Shown: positions 1 to 5,057 of the stretch, piece by piece
Numbering within the stretch: position 1 is the first letter of the stretch
How the letters are laid out: every line of letters starts with the position of its first letter
NCBI GenBank assembly: GCA_023246275.1
Contig: JAHFIS010000065.1
Location: forward strand, 1-5,334
DNA: 5,334 nt
Source of the DNA: Candidatus Uhrbacteria bacterium
GTDB lineage: Bacteria > Patescibacteriota > Patescibacteriia > UBA9934 > GWF2-40-263
Direction of reading: 5' to 3'
Program-made: the position numbers and the translations under genes
The notes under the pieces: generated by a model
Database searches by the model: none
What the model was told of the DNA's origin: nothing
Seen by the model: only the letters and a program-made list of their open reading frames with translations

Positions 1-441
1 CTCGAGGACATCCTGTTCGAGACCTGCTCGCTCATTGCGACGGACCTGACGGACACGCGACTCGTCGAGGTCACGTTCGATGGGTGCAAGCTGGTCGGCG
101 TAGACTTCCGCAAGTGCTGCGCGTTTCCGTCAATCGACATGCAATTTTTCAACTGCGTCCTCGACGGCTGCAACTTTTCCGATCTGTCGCTCAAGCGCCA
201 GAAGTTCGTCTCCTGCGACCTCCGCCGCTGTGTCTTCCTCCGCGCCGACCTTTCCGACGCGGACTTTTCGCACTCGGACCTCGACGAGTCGCTGTTCCAC
301 GAGTGCGACCTGCGCCGGGCGGATTTTTCGCGGGCGCGGAATTATCTGGTCGATCCGAATGGGAATAAGATCACCAAGGCGAAGTTCTCCCTGCCGGAGG
401 CGACTTCTCTTTTGAGAGGGTTTCAGATTGAGCTGCGCTAA
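1..441 (+). CDS. Pentapeptide-repeat protein, 3' end (146 aa visible)
   Basis: The frame is open from base 1 to TAA at 439-441, so the start lies outside the window. The visible residues follow the five-residue rhythm of pentapeptide-repeat proteins, with L or F at the centre of each turn (TDLTD, CDLRRC, ADLSDADFSHSDL, CDLRRADFSRA). These repeats fold into a right-handed quadrilateral beta-helix. The tail after the repeats, with NYLVDP, KAKFSLPEA and LLRGFQIEL, matches the C-terminal cap common in YjbI-type and Qnr/McbG-like members. Some relatives mimic DNA and protect gyrase from quinolones or toxins, but nothing here proves that role; most family members have no known function. Cysteine is frequent at turn positions, which suits a cytoplasmic protein. 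The gene converges on the HTH regulator at 488 with a 46-nt gap. The family call is secure; the function is open. Confidence 0.88.
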   Translation, partial: LEDILFETCSLIATDLTDTRLVEVTFDGCKLVGVDFRKCCAFPSIDMQFFNCVLDGCNFSDLSLKRQKFVSCDLRRCVFLRADLSDADFSHSDLDESLFHECDLRRADFSRARNYLVDPNGNKITKAKFSLPEATSLLRGFQIELR

Positions 442-487
442 AGGTTCTTTGTGGCTGGCTGCCGCGCCCTCAGAAAAACAGTTCAAA

Positions 488-1219
488 TTACAATCGATCA
501 TACAGCGCCCGAAACAGCGCGGTCTGGTACGCCGCGAACGTCGGGTTCTCGATGATCGTTGCGGTCTCCGTCCCGTAGTCGATGAACGCGACCTTGCTGC
601 CGTACACCACCTGCGTCACGTCGAAGTCGAACAGCCCGTACTCCTTCGGAAAAATCTTCATTGCCCGTTCCATGCGCGGACTCTTTTCCGACGCGCGAAC
701 CTGGCTCGTGATGACGAATCGTTCTAGTTGCTTCGCGTCGCGGGCGGCGCGGTAGGTCGGCGGGAGATACTCGTCGCGATTCTTGTTCGCGGACGAGTAG
801 CGATAGAACGTGTCGCCGCGCTTGAGCGTTCGGACAAGGTCCTCGAACACGAATTTGATCCCCTTCTTCCCCTCGAGAGTCTTCACCGTCGGCCGCTTCC
901 CGCGCGCATGGAACGATTCCGTCAGCCCGGGAAGCACGATCTGCAGCTGTCCGCGTACGTCGTCGAGCAGCCGCTCAAGACGCTCCGGCGGCTCCGCCAC
1001 GAACAGGTTGCGCTCGCCCTTTCGCATCACGGTCACGAGCCCCTGCTCCTGGAGGGCGGGAAGATGCTTGTACACGATCGGCCGGTGCAGCCCCGTGCGC
1101 TTGGAAATGTCCGAGATGGTCGCGGGACCCGTTTCCAACAGCGCGAGGTACATGTCCGCCTCGTTCTTTCCAAGGCCGACGCGGCGGAGAAGCTCAGTGA
1201 TCTGCATAAAGCGTAACAT
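488..1219 (-). CDS. TrmB/HTH-type transcriptional regulator
   Basis: This 243-aa protein begins with a winged helix-turn-helix: LLRRVGLGKNEADMYLALL at about residues 10-28, the HTH TISDISKRTGLHRPIVYKHL at 34-53, and the wing RKGERNLFVAEPPERL near 66-81. The 'GL-NEA-YLALLE-GPATISDI' pattern is typical of TrmB-family N-termini, which in archaea and candidate-phyla bacteria repress or activate metabolic genes. The remaining ~150 residues should hold the effector or dimerisation part; I see no recognisable sugar-binding motif. Two starts are possible. ATG 1219 is the longest reading; ATG 1207 (MQITELL) better matches where family members usually begin. Neither has a clear SD, and the promoter just upstream implies a leader of only about 11 or 23 nt. 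An inverted repeat overlaps the first start codon, suggesting autoregulation. The frame ends with TAA at 488-490. It is transcribed away from the Cys/His-HD unit. Confidence 0.9.
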   Translation of the reverse strand: MLRFMQITELLRRVGLGKNEADMYLALLETGPATISDISKRTGLHRPIVYKHLPALQEQGLVTVMRKGERNLFVAEPPERLERLLDDVRGQLQIVLPGLTESFHARGKRPTVKTLEGKKGIKFVFEDLVRTLKRGDTFYRYSSANKNRDEYLPPTYRAARDAKQLERFVITSQVRASEKSPRMERAMKIFPKEYGLFDFDVTQVVYGSKVAFIDYGTETATIIENPTFAAYQTALFRALYDRL

Positions 1220-1227
1220 TTAGTTAC
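1213..1227. promoter_or_regulatory. Inverted repeat at the regulator start, putative operator
   Basis: GTAAC-ATTTA-GTTAC is a perfect 5-bp inverted repeat with a 5-bp AT-rich spacer. The half-sites are centred one helical turn apart, a layout often bound by a dimeric wHTH protein. It lies just downstream of the predicted start of transcription of the TrmB-type gene and includes its first ATG (complement of 1217-1219). A bound protein here would block the promoter or early elongation, and the adjacent regulator is the obvious candidate. Binding is inferred; only the symmetry is seen. Confidence 0.5.
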
Positions 1228-1236
1228 AGCTGCGAG

Positions 1237-1265
1237 AGTATAGCATTATATAGCAAAATTGACAA
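1237..1265 (-). promoter_or_regulatory. Sigma70-type promoter for the TrmB-type regulator
   Basis: On the minus strand TTGTCA (1265-1260) is followed after exactly 17 nt by TATACT (1242-1237), each five of six to consensus. Transcription should begin near 1230, giving a very short leader before ATG 1219 or 1207. A second AT-rich hexamer, TATAAT at 1250-1245, is only 9 nt from this -35 and could serve only with a different upstream element. Confidence 0.65.
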
Positions 1266-1287
1266 TTCGATGCGTTTTTTCTGTGAT
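1259..1287 (+). promoter_or_regulatory. Putative promoter for the Cys/His peptide-HD unit
   Basis: A consensus -35, TTGACA (1259-1264), is followed 17 nt later by TGTGAT (1282-1287), which matches four of six -10 positions. The weak -10 suggests a promoter that is low or needs activation. Transcription from near 1294 would give a leader of about 120 nt before ATG 1414. The -35 overlaps the -35 of the opposite-facing regulator promoter, since both fall in the palindrome AATTG-A-CAATT (1257-1267). Confidence 0.45.
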
Positions 1288-1309
1288 CGAGTACAGATGA
1301 TGGATTTAT

Positions 1310-1324
1310 TCCAGACAGTCTGGA
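1310..1324. promoter_or_regulatory. 15-bp perfect palindrome in the leader, putative operator
   Basis: TCCAGAC-A-GTCTGGA is a perfect 7-bp inverted repeat around one central base. It sits about 16-30 nt downstream of the predicted rightward transcription start and 90 nt before ATG 1414, in non-coding sequence. The one-base centre makes it a poor RNA hairpin and a good symmetric protein site. No protein can be assigned; its symmetry differs from the repeat at 1213-1227, so a second regulator is possible. Confidence 0.45.
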
Positions 1325-1413
1325 TTCTTTGGTGTTTACTGCTCAAAGGCACGACGACGGTCGCCGCGCCAAATAGACAACGAGCAATTTCGCTCATTCA
1401 CAAGGAGAGGACC

Positions 1414-1611
1414 ATGCCTTGCAACTGCCACCATCACTGTCCGTGCCGCTGCCAGCACAATCCATGCAACCCGCATGGCGAGCGGGAGTCAGGCCGACGA
1501 GAGACCGAGACTTCGCGTGAGTGGACCACGTACGACAACGAACCGCGGTACACGCCGACGGGAACGTGGATCGGAACCGAGTACTACCCCGACTACGGCG
1601 CCGACGGCTAA
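1414..1611 (+). CDS. Small Cys/His-rich protein, unknown function (65 aa)
   Basis: I do not recognise a family. The start at 1414 is chosen because a strong SD, AAGGAGAGG (1402-1410), sits 3 nt before ATG. The frame is open further upstream, but that reading would begin near or before the predicted promoter and has no SD. The first 21 residues contain six Cys (3, 5, 9, 11, 13, 18) and five His (6, 7, 8, 15, 21), arranged as CNCHHHCPCRC; this density of thiol and imidazole groups suggests binding of zinc, copper or another soft metal. The middle is charged (ERESGRRETETSREW). The tail is rich in Tyr, Asp and Gly (EYYPDYGADG). There is no signal peptide or membrane segment from this start. Its TAA overlaps an ATG (TAATG, 1609-1613) that is in frame with the following HD gene, so the two are probably co-transcribed. 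Confidence 0.7.
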   Translation: MPCNCHHHCPCRCQHNPCNPHGERESGRRETETSREWTTYDNEPRYTPTGTWIGTEYYPDYGADG

Positions 1612-1652
1612 TGCGCCTCGGAAAAACAACGCGACACTCCCAGGAGCCCCTC

Positions 1653-2177
1653 ATGTCCACCTCGCCCCAACCCTTCGACCTCGACCGCCTCGCCAGCCTC
1701 ATCGACTTCTCCTTCCGCGCCCACGACAAATTCGCGAACGAGCCCCGCAAGCGCTTCCGCAAGTGGGACGGCCGCACGCCCTACGCCATCCACCCCGTCT
1801 GGTGCGCCATGACCGTCCTCGCCGAGACGACCCTCCCCGAGGAAGTCCGCTACCACGGAGCCCTCGCCCTCCTCCTCCACGACGTCCTCGAGGACACAAA
1901 GGCCCCGCTTCCCTCGCGCCTTCCGCCGCAAGTCGAAGCCCTCGTGGAGGAGAAGACCTTCGTCAGCTTCGAGGAGGAGTGCGAGCGCATCTGGGGCCGC
2001 AGCGAGCTCTGCCGCCTGCTGACGACGTACGACAAGGTCTCGAACCTCATGGACGCCAACTGGCGCACGAACAAGCGCGACCTCTACGTCGCCTACACCC
2101 TCCGCCTCGCGGACGATACCGAGAAACGGTGGGGTACGCTCAACATCGTCCGCATCGCCCGCGCCATCGCGGCCTGA
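1653..2177 (+). CDS. HD-domain protein resembling the (p)ppGpp hydrolase domain of RelA/SpoT
   Basis: This 174-aa protein lines up with the hydrolase half of RelA/SpoT and small alarmone hydrolases. GRTPYAIHPVWCAM (residues 40-53) corresponds to the SpoT 'G-PYI-HPV' segment with metal ligand H47. LLHDVLEDT (74-82) supplies H76, D77 and the E80-D81 catalytic pair. YDKVSNLMD (126-134) corresponds to 'LADRLHNMR', placing D127 as the fourth metal ligand and N131 as the conserved Asn. All key HD residues are present, so an active Mn2+-dependent phosphohydrolase is likely. The substrate may be (p)ppGpp or another nucleotide. There is no synthetase, TGS or ACT domain, so it is a free-standing hydrolase type. 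ATG 1653 follows the SD AGGAG (1642-1646) by 6 nt. An in-frame ATG at 1611, overlapping the previous stop codon, would add 14 residues. The gene is the last of its unit, with a terminator 10 nt after its TGA. Confidence 0.85.
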   Translation: MSTSPQPFDLDRLASLIDFSFRAHDKFANEPRKRFRKWDGRTPYAIHPVWCAMTVLAETTLPEEVRYHGALALLLHDVLEDTKAPLPSRLPPQVEALVEEKTFVSFEEECERIWGRSELCRLLTTYDKVSNLMDANWRTNKRDLYVAYTLRLADDTEKRWGTLNIVRIARAIAA

Positions 2178-2186
2178 AACGCAAAC

Positions 2187-2213
2187 CGGCCCAGAGCTCT
2201 GGGCCGAATTTTT
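2187..2213 (+). terminator. Intrinsic terminator after the HD gene
   Basis: A perfect 20-nt palindrome (CGGCCCAGAG/CTCTGGGCCG, 2187-2206) is followed by AA and five T (2209-2213). It begins 9 nt after the TGA at 2175-2177. Stem strength and U-tract suit rho-independent termination of the rightward unit. There is no strong T-run on the other strand, so it is probably one-way. Confidence 0.9.
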
Positions 2214-2214
2214 A

Positions 2215-2223
2215 TGATATACT
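2215..2223 (+). promoter_or_regulatory. Extended -10 promoter for the large repeat gene
   Basis: TG-A-TATACT (TG at 2215-2216, -10 hexamer 2218-2223) is an extended -10 element, directly after the terminator's T-run. No -35 is visible at the right distance because the terminator stem occupies it; extended -10 promoters can work without one. Transcription would start near 2230, about 20 nt before ATG 2250. Confidence 0.55.
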
Positions 2224-2312
2224 GGCGACAATATCGTAACGACATTCCTATGCGCGGAAAACCAAGCGTCGACAAGCTCGTCGGACTGACGCGAAACGCC
2301 CAGTCCGCCTAG

Positions 2313-3257
2313 GCGAAAAGGATCTCCGACGAAAAGGACGCGGAGGCCGCGAGGATTGCCGCGGCGGTCCAGGACACGAAGAACCGCGAGAACGTTATGC
2401 TCGGGGCGTTCCTTGAGCAATACAGGCTTGCCGCGAGCGGCCCGCTCGAGAACGTCGACGGAGAGTCGCTGAAGAAGGAGATCCGCGAGTTCGCGGAGGG
2501 AGTCGCCGCGCACAACCCGGAGGAAACGGTCGACAGCGTGGAGCGCCGCATGACCGAGCTCGCGTCCCGCCCGGACGTGAAGTCGAAGATAGACAAGATC
2601 CTGCGGAAGGCGCTCAACGAGAAATTTTCCGAATGCGTCGCCCTCCACCTCGACGGACTCGAGGCGTTGGAGAAGGGGGAGCTCATCGAGGAGGCGCTCG
2701 AACGCGTGCGGATCGCGGCGAAGCGCGAGCATTTTCCCGCGGGCTATCTGGACGAGAAAATCTCCGAGCTCCGCGACAGGCTTACGAAGGAGCTTCGTTC
2801 GCTACCCAACCAATGGAACATCCTGAAACGAGACCTGGAAAAGAGGGAACCCGAGCTCTACTCCATCATCCAGGAGATCGCGAGCGAGCGGGACGTGGAA
2901 CGCTTCCTCGACGCGGCCATCCAGATCCCCGGAATCCTGAGGAACTCCGTGGTCCCGGACGCGGCGACCGAGGCCGTCGTAACGATTGGCGGAATCGGCC
3001 CGCGCGCGCCTGAAGGACCTCGAGAATCCGACCGGTCGCGACGAGCGGATCGCCGGGCTTTTGCGCGAACGGCTCGCCCTGCCGCTTCCGGAGACGGGGA
3101 CCGCCCTGGGCCGGCTCGCCGCGGACCTTTCCGCCCGCTTCGCGCAGCTGATTCCGGAGGAGTCTCCCGAGAGTGTCACCCAGCGTCTCTGGTTCGTCCA
3201 AAGGTCCGCGGCCGGGGAGGCGATGGAACGCGGAGCGCGCGCATCGAGCTTCAATGA
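2313..3257 (+). CDS. 5' segment of the disrupted repeat gene
   Basis: This is the frame between the TAG at 2310 and a stop after 3257; its first ATG is 2397, without an SD. Genuine coding sequence runs only to about 2984, through FLDAAIQIPGIL and PDAATEAVVTI. After that the translation turns into Arg/Pro/Gly-rich sequence typical of a GC-rich wrong frame. The first ~180 codons from 2250 hold a diverged N-terminal part; its end (KISELRDRLTKELRS) resembles the end of the full repeats (LRGLRESMRAELRS). Repeat 1 begins at 2790. If translation starts at 2397, the product would be about 286 aa with a meaningless tail of roughly 90 residues. I treat it as part of one broken gene, not as an independent gene. 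Confidence 0.4.
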   Translation, partial: AKRISDEKDAEAARIAAAVQDTKNRENVMLGAFLEQYRLAASGPLENVDGESLKKEIREFAEGVAAHNPEETVDSVERRMTELASRPDVKSKIDKILRKALNEKFSECVALHLDGLEALEKGELIEEALERVRIAAKREHFPAGYLDEKISELRDRLTKELRSLPNQWNILKRDLEKREPELYSIIQEIASERDVERFLDAAIQIPGILRNSVVPDAATEAVVTIGGIGPRAPEGPRESDRSRRADRRAFARTARPAASGDGDRPGPARRGPFRPLRAADSGGVSRECHPASLVRPKVRGRGGDGTRSARIELQ

Positions 3258-3414
3258 GATCGTGAAGGCAAGCCAGGCGCAGAACGGTCCTCCCGAGTCA
3301 ATCGCCGATATCGACCGCCGCATCGCGGCCATGGAAGAATCCGCCAGGCGCGCGAACCTGATGACGGACTCGCTCGCTTCCCAGCTGAGGGGGCTTCGCG
3401 AGAGCATGAGGGCG
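2790..3414 (+). repeat. Protein repeat unit 1 (209 codons minus 2 nt)
   Basis: The unit runs from ELRSLPNQWNIL to just before ELRSIPNQWEIL. Over the first 66 residues I count 37 identities with unit 2. Near the end, PPESIADIDRRIAAMEESAR and the following RANLMTD match unit 2 at about 20 of 27 positions. The unit is 625 nt long, 2 nt shorter than unit 2, and the shortfall coincides with the frame change at 2985. Confidence 0.85.
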
Positions 3415-4692
3415 GAGCTCCGTTCCATTCCGAACCAGTGGGAAATCCTGAGACGCCGGCTGGAGCCGAGGGAACCGCAGCTCTATGCCGCCCTCCGCGA
3501 CGTCTCGACGATCCGCGATACGGAACGGTTTCTTGACGCGGCCGCCCAGCTTCCGAAAATCGTCGACGAGGCCGTGATCCCGAACGCGGCCCGCGAGGCG
3601 ATCGCGACGGTTCTTGCGGATGCCGTCCGCGTCCATCTTAAGGAACTGACAACGGGAGCCGACCGCGCCGCCAGGTTCGCGGAAATGCTACGCGCCCGGC
3701 TCGAGGGACCGATTCCCCCGGGCATGCACGTATCCGACCTCCTCGTCGCGGACCTCACCAGGAGATTCCTCGAGCTCGTCCCGGAAAAAAAGAACGGGGA
3801 AATTTGGCTGGCGCTTCAGGAAGTGCTCAGGCTCGCAAACGCGCAGGAAATCGAGCGCGCCGCGTACGAAAGAAAATTCCAGGAAATCGTCGCGGCGGAC
3901 GGATCCCGCAACCCTCCTCCCGAATCCATCGCCGAGATTTATTTCCGCGTCTCCGCCATGGAGGACTCCGCGCGCGCCGCCAACCTGATGACGGACCACG
4001 TCGCCGGTCTCTTCAGGGATCTTCGGAACCGCATGGTGGAAGAATTCAGAAACGCTCCGTCGAGGCATCTCGACCGTCTCAGGCCCGTCCTCGGGCAGGA
4101 GCAATTTCAGCTGGTGAAGCGCGCGCTGCGCACGGATTCCCTGTCGACCTTCGCGGACCGCATGGCGGAATTGCGCGCCGCGCTCCCGCCGAAGGAGGAG
4201 ATGCCCGAAACGACGCGGGAGCCGCTCGCGACGCTGGCGACGGAAGGAACGCGGGACAAGCTGATGTCGCTCCTTGGACTCGCGGCGAGCCCGGCCATGG
4301 GCAGGGCCGAGGGGCTGAAGGAAAAGGCCCGGATTGATTCGAACTGGGAATCCACGCAGAAGTCCGCGGCATTCCTGAGCGCGGACGCCTTCTCCCAGCG
4401 GTCGCAGGAACGCGGCCACCGAAGCAACCTGAGAACGATCGCGTTTCACCTGCAGCCGGAAAATTCCCCCCTGCGCGCCGAGGTCGCGGAGCTATTGAAG
4501 GCGAGCGACGAGCAACTCCGGGCAAAGGTGTCCGAGGTCGTGCTTTCCTTCGGCAGCCAGGCGCAGGCGGATTCCATCTGGGACGAGCTGGCGCCGGTCG
4601 TGGCACACGCAAGGAAGGCGAGTCTGGCGGCATCCCAGCGATGGGACCGGTTCGACGGATCTCGATCCGGGACACGATCGGCGAACTATTGA
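2986..4692 (+). CDS. 3' segment of the disrupted repeat gene (up to 568 aa)
   Basis: The frame is open from TTG 2986 to TGA 4690-4692. The TTG lacks an SD and matches an internal Leu of repeat 2 (VLADAV), so it is probably not a true start. The first ATG in this frame is 3223; the GGGGAGG before it (3214-3220) is only 2 nt away, which is too close to be a good SD. The segment contains the end of repeat 1, all of repeat 2 (from 3415), a shorter diverged repeat 3 (from 4042) and a unique C-terminal region from about 4290 with KASDEQLRAKVSEVVLSF and QADSIWDELAPVVAHARKA. The segment is soluble, charged and predominantly helical. It could be made as a shortened protein if an internal start works, but the repeat match across 2985 says it was once joined to the 5' segment. 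Confidence 0.5.
   Translation: MAESARARLKDLENPTGRDERIAGLLRERLALPLPETGTALGRLAADLSARFAQLIPEESPESVTQRLWFVQRSAAGEAMERGARASSFNEIVKASQAQNGPPESIADIDRRIAAMEESARRANLMTDSLASQLRGLRESMRAELRSIPNQWEILRRRLEPREPQLYAALRDVSTIRDTERFLDAAAQLPKIVDEAVIPNAAREAIATVLADAVRVHLKELTTGADRAARFAEMLRARLEGPIPPGMHVSDLLVADLTRRFLELVPEKKNGEIWLALQEVLRLANAQEIERAAYERKFQEIVAADGSRNPPPESIAEIYFRVSAMEDSARAANLMTDHVAGLFRDLRNRMVEEFRNAPSRHLDRLRPVLGQEQFQLVKRALRTDSLSTFADRMAELRAALPPKEEMPETTREPLATLATEGTRDKLMSLLGLAASPAMGRAEGLKEKARIDSNWESTQKSAAFLSADAFSQRSQERGHRSNLRTIAFHLQPENSPLRAEVAELLKASDEQLRAKVSEVVLSFGSQAQADSIWDELAPVVAHARKASLAASQRWDRFDGSRSGTRSANY
3415..4041 (+). repeat. Protein repeat unit 2 (209 codons)
   Basis: This intact 627-nt unit runs from ELRSIPNQWEIL to SAMEDSARAANLMTD and RDLRNRMVE. 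It aligns with unit 1 without gaps once two bases are restored there. Conserved blocks are PNQW-IL-R-LE-REP-LY, RD-ERFLDAA-Q-P-I, a middle LK-L to LVPE helical part, and PPESIA to NLMTD. The conserved Trp, Pro and NLMTD positions suggest a folded domain rather than a plain coiled coil. Confidence 0.85.
4042..4290 (+). repeat. Protein repeat unit 3, partial and diverged
   Basis: It starts exactly 627 nt after unit 2 with EFRNAPSRHLDRL, which corresponds to ELRSIPNQWEILRR. The match continues weakly (QEQFQLVKRAL against REPQLYAALRD; REPLATLA against REAIATVL) for about 80 residues. The conserved Trp of NQW is lost. Beyond about 4290 the sequence becomes unique. Confidence 0.55.
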
Positions 4693-4717
4693 CGGTTCGT
4701 ATTTGTCGGGGTATCCT
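4689..4717 (+). promoter_or_regulatory. Promoter of the 104-aa gene, overlapping the preceding stop codon
   Basis: TTGACG (4689-4694) and TATCCT (4712-4717) are separated by 17 nt, each one or two mismatches from consensus. The -35 contains the TGA stop of the large repeat gene (4690-4692). Transcription from about 4724 gives a leader of about 19 nt that includes the SD. Confidence 0.6.
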
Positions 4718-4742
4718 TCCGTCTCTTCCTGGAGAGAGGCAG

Positions 4743-5057
4743 ATGGTCAGGTTTCCCACCCCGAGCGAGGTTGCCGTCATGCAGGCAGAGGATCAAAAAA
4801 AGACCGTGATGCTCGTCGACCGCTTCGTCGAGTTTCTTCGCCCGACGCTTGCAATGGCGCGGCCGGACGGATTCGGCGAGACCCACGTCCGCGTTCCTCC
4901 GGGCCTGCTGAAGCCTGGAGAAAAGTGGAACTGGAACCACGACGAGGAACTGCGCGGGCGCATCAGCGCCTCCGGCTGGCAAATCGTCGACAAGCTTTAC
5001 GTCGACGAGGACGTGAGGCATGCCAGCTTCCGGATCAAGCCGCGGCCGACGACCTGA
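4743..5057 (+). CDS. Small soluble protein of unknown function (104 aa)
   Basis: I do not recognise a family. The start at 4743 is set by the SD GGAGAGAGG (4731-4739), 3 nt before ATG, and by the promoter immediately upstream. The frame is open further upstream, but only inside the end of the repeat gene. The N-terminal half looks helical (VAVMQAEDQKKTVMLVDRFV, then EFLRP). The C-terminal half has a mixed pattern with RVPPGLLKPGEKWNWNHDEE and a strand-like end (GWQIVDKLYVDED, HASFRIKP). There are no cysteines, signal peptide or membrane segments. Its own promoter and terminator make it a single-gene unit, independent of the disrupted repeat gene. Confidence 0.75.
   Translation: MVRFPTPSEVAVMQAEDQKKTVMLVDRFVEFLRPTLAMARPDGFGETHVRVPPGLLKPGEKWNWNHDEELRGRISASGWQIVDKLYVDEDVRHASFRIKPRPTT

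Larger units (their letters stand above)
2250..4692 (+). pseudogene. Large helical repeat protein, disrupted by a stop and a frameshift
   Basis: I do not recognise the family. The coding frame begins at ATG 2250 (MRGKPSVDKL), meets TAG at 2310-2312 (codon 21), and continues as clearly coding, charged helical sequence to about 2984, then carries on in another frame to TGA 4690-4692. Restoring two bases near 2985 and replacing the TAG gives one 814-codon frame. The product is rich in Ala, Arg, Glu and Leu. It has no signal peptide, membrane segment or catalytic motif that I can see. It is built of 209-residue repeats with the signature E-[LF]-R-S-[IL]-P-N-Q-W-x-I-L and R-E-P-x-L-Y. A cytoplasmic scaffold or binding role is conceivable but unproven. 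No SD precedes ATG 2250, though the promoter sits 27 nt upstream. The two lesions suggest a decaying gene, but sequencing error or phase variation could mimic either one. If real, the gene makes at most fragments. Confidence 0.72.

Noticed and set aside
442..487. Possible two-way terminator between the converging genes, because of the A5 run at 475-479
   Set aside because: No stable stem adjoins the run on either strand.
1245..1250. Perfect TATAAT on the minus strand as the main -10 of the regulator gene
   Set aside because: It is only 9 nt from TTGTCA, and no other -35 lies 16-18 nt upstream. TATACT at 1242-1237 has the ideal 17-nt spacing.
1270..1413. N-terminal extension of the Cys/His protein with a hydrophobic stretch (DLFQTVWILWCLLL) that could pass for a signal peptide
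   Set aside because: No SD precedes ATG 1270, 1297 or 1300. The 1270 start would lie inside the predicted promoter, the region holds a palindrome, and ATG 1414 has a near-perfect SD.
2310..2312. Recoding of TAG as a sense codon
   Set aside because: The minus-strand gene at 5095 ends naturally with TAG, and TGA ends three other frames. No known high-GC lineage reassignment of TAG is supported by this window.
1608..2732. Long minus-strand open frame of 374 codons
   Set aside because: It is antisense to the HD gene, and it crosses a strong terminator, a promoter and the start of the repeat gene. Its Val/Glu/Gly/Leu-rich content is what the complement of GC-rich codons gives; it has no SD or domain.
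3688..4449. Minus-strand open frame of 253 codons opposite the repeat gene
   Set aside because: The opposite strand carries conserved protein repeats in a consistent frame. This one is Arg-rich shadow sequence without a start signal.
4986..5006. Two GTCGAC sites flanking AAGCTTTAC, resembling an operator or recombination site
   Set aside because: They lie within well-supported coding sequence (IVDKLYVDE), and GTCGAC recurs by chance in GC-rich Val-Asp codons.
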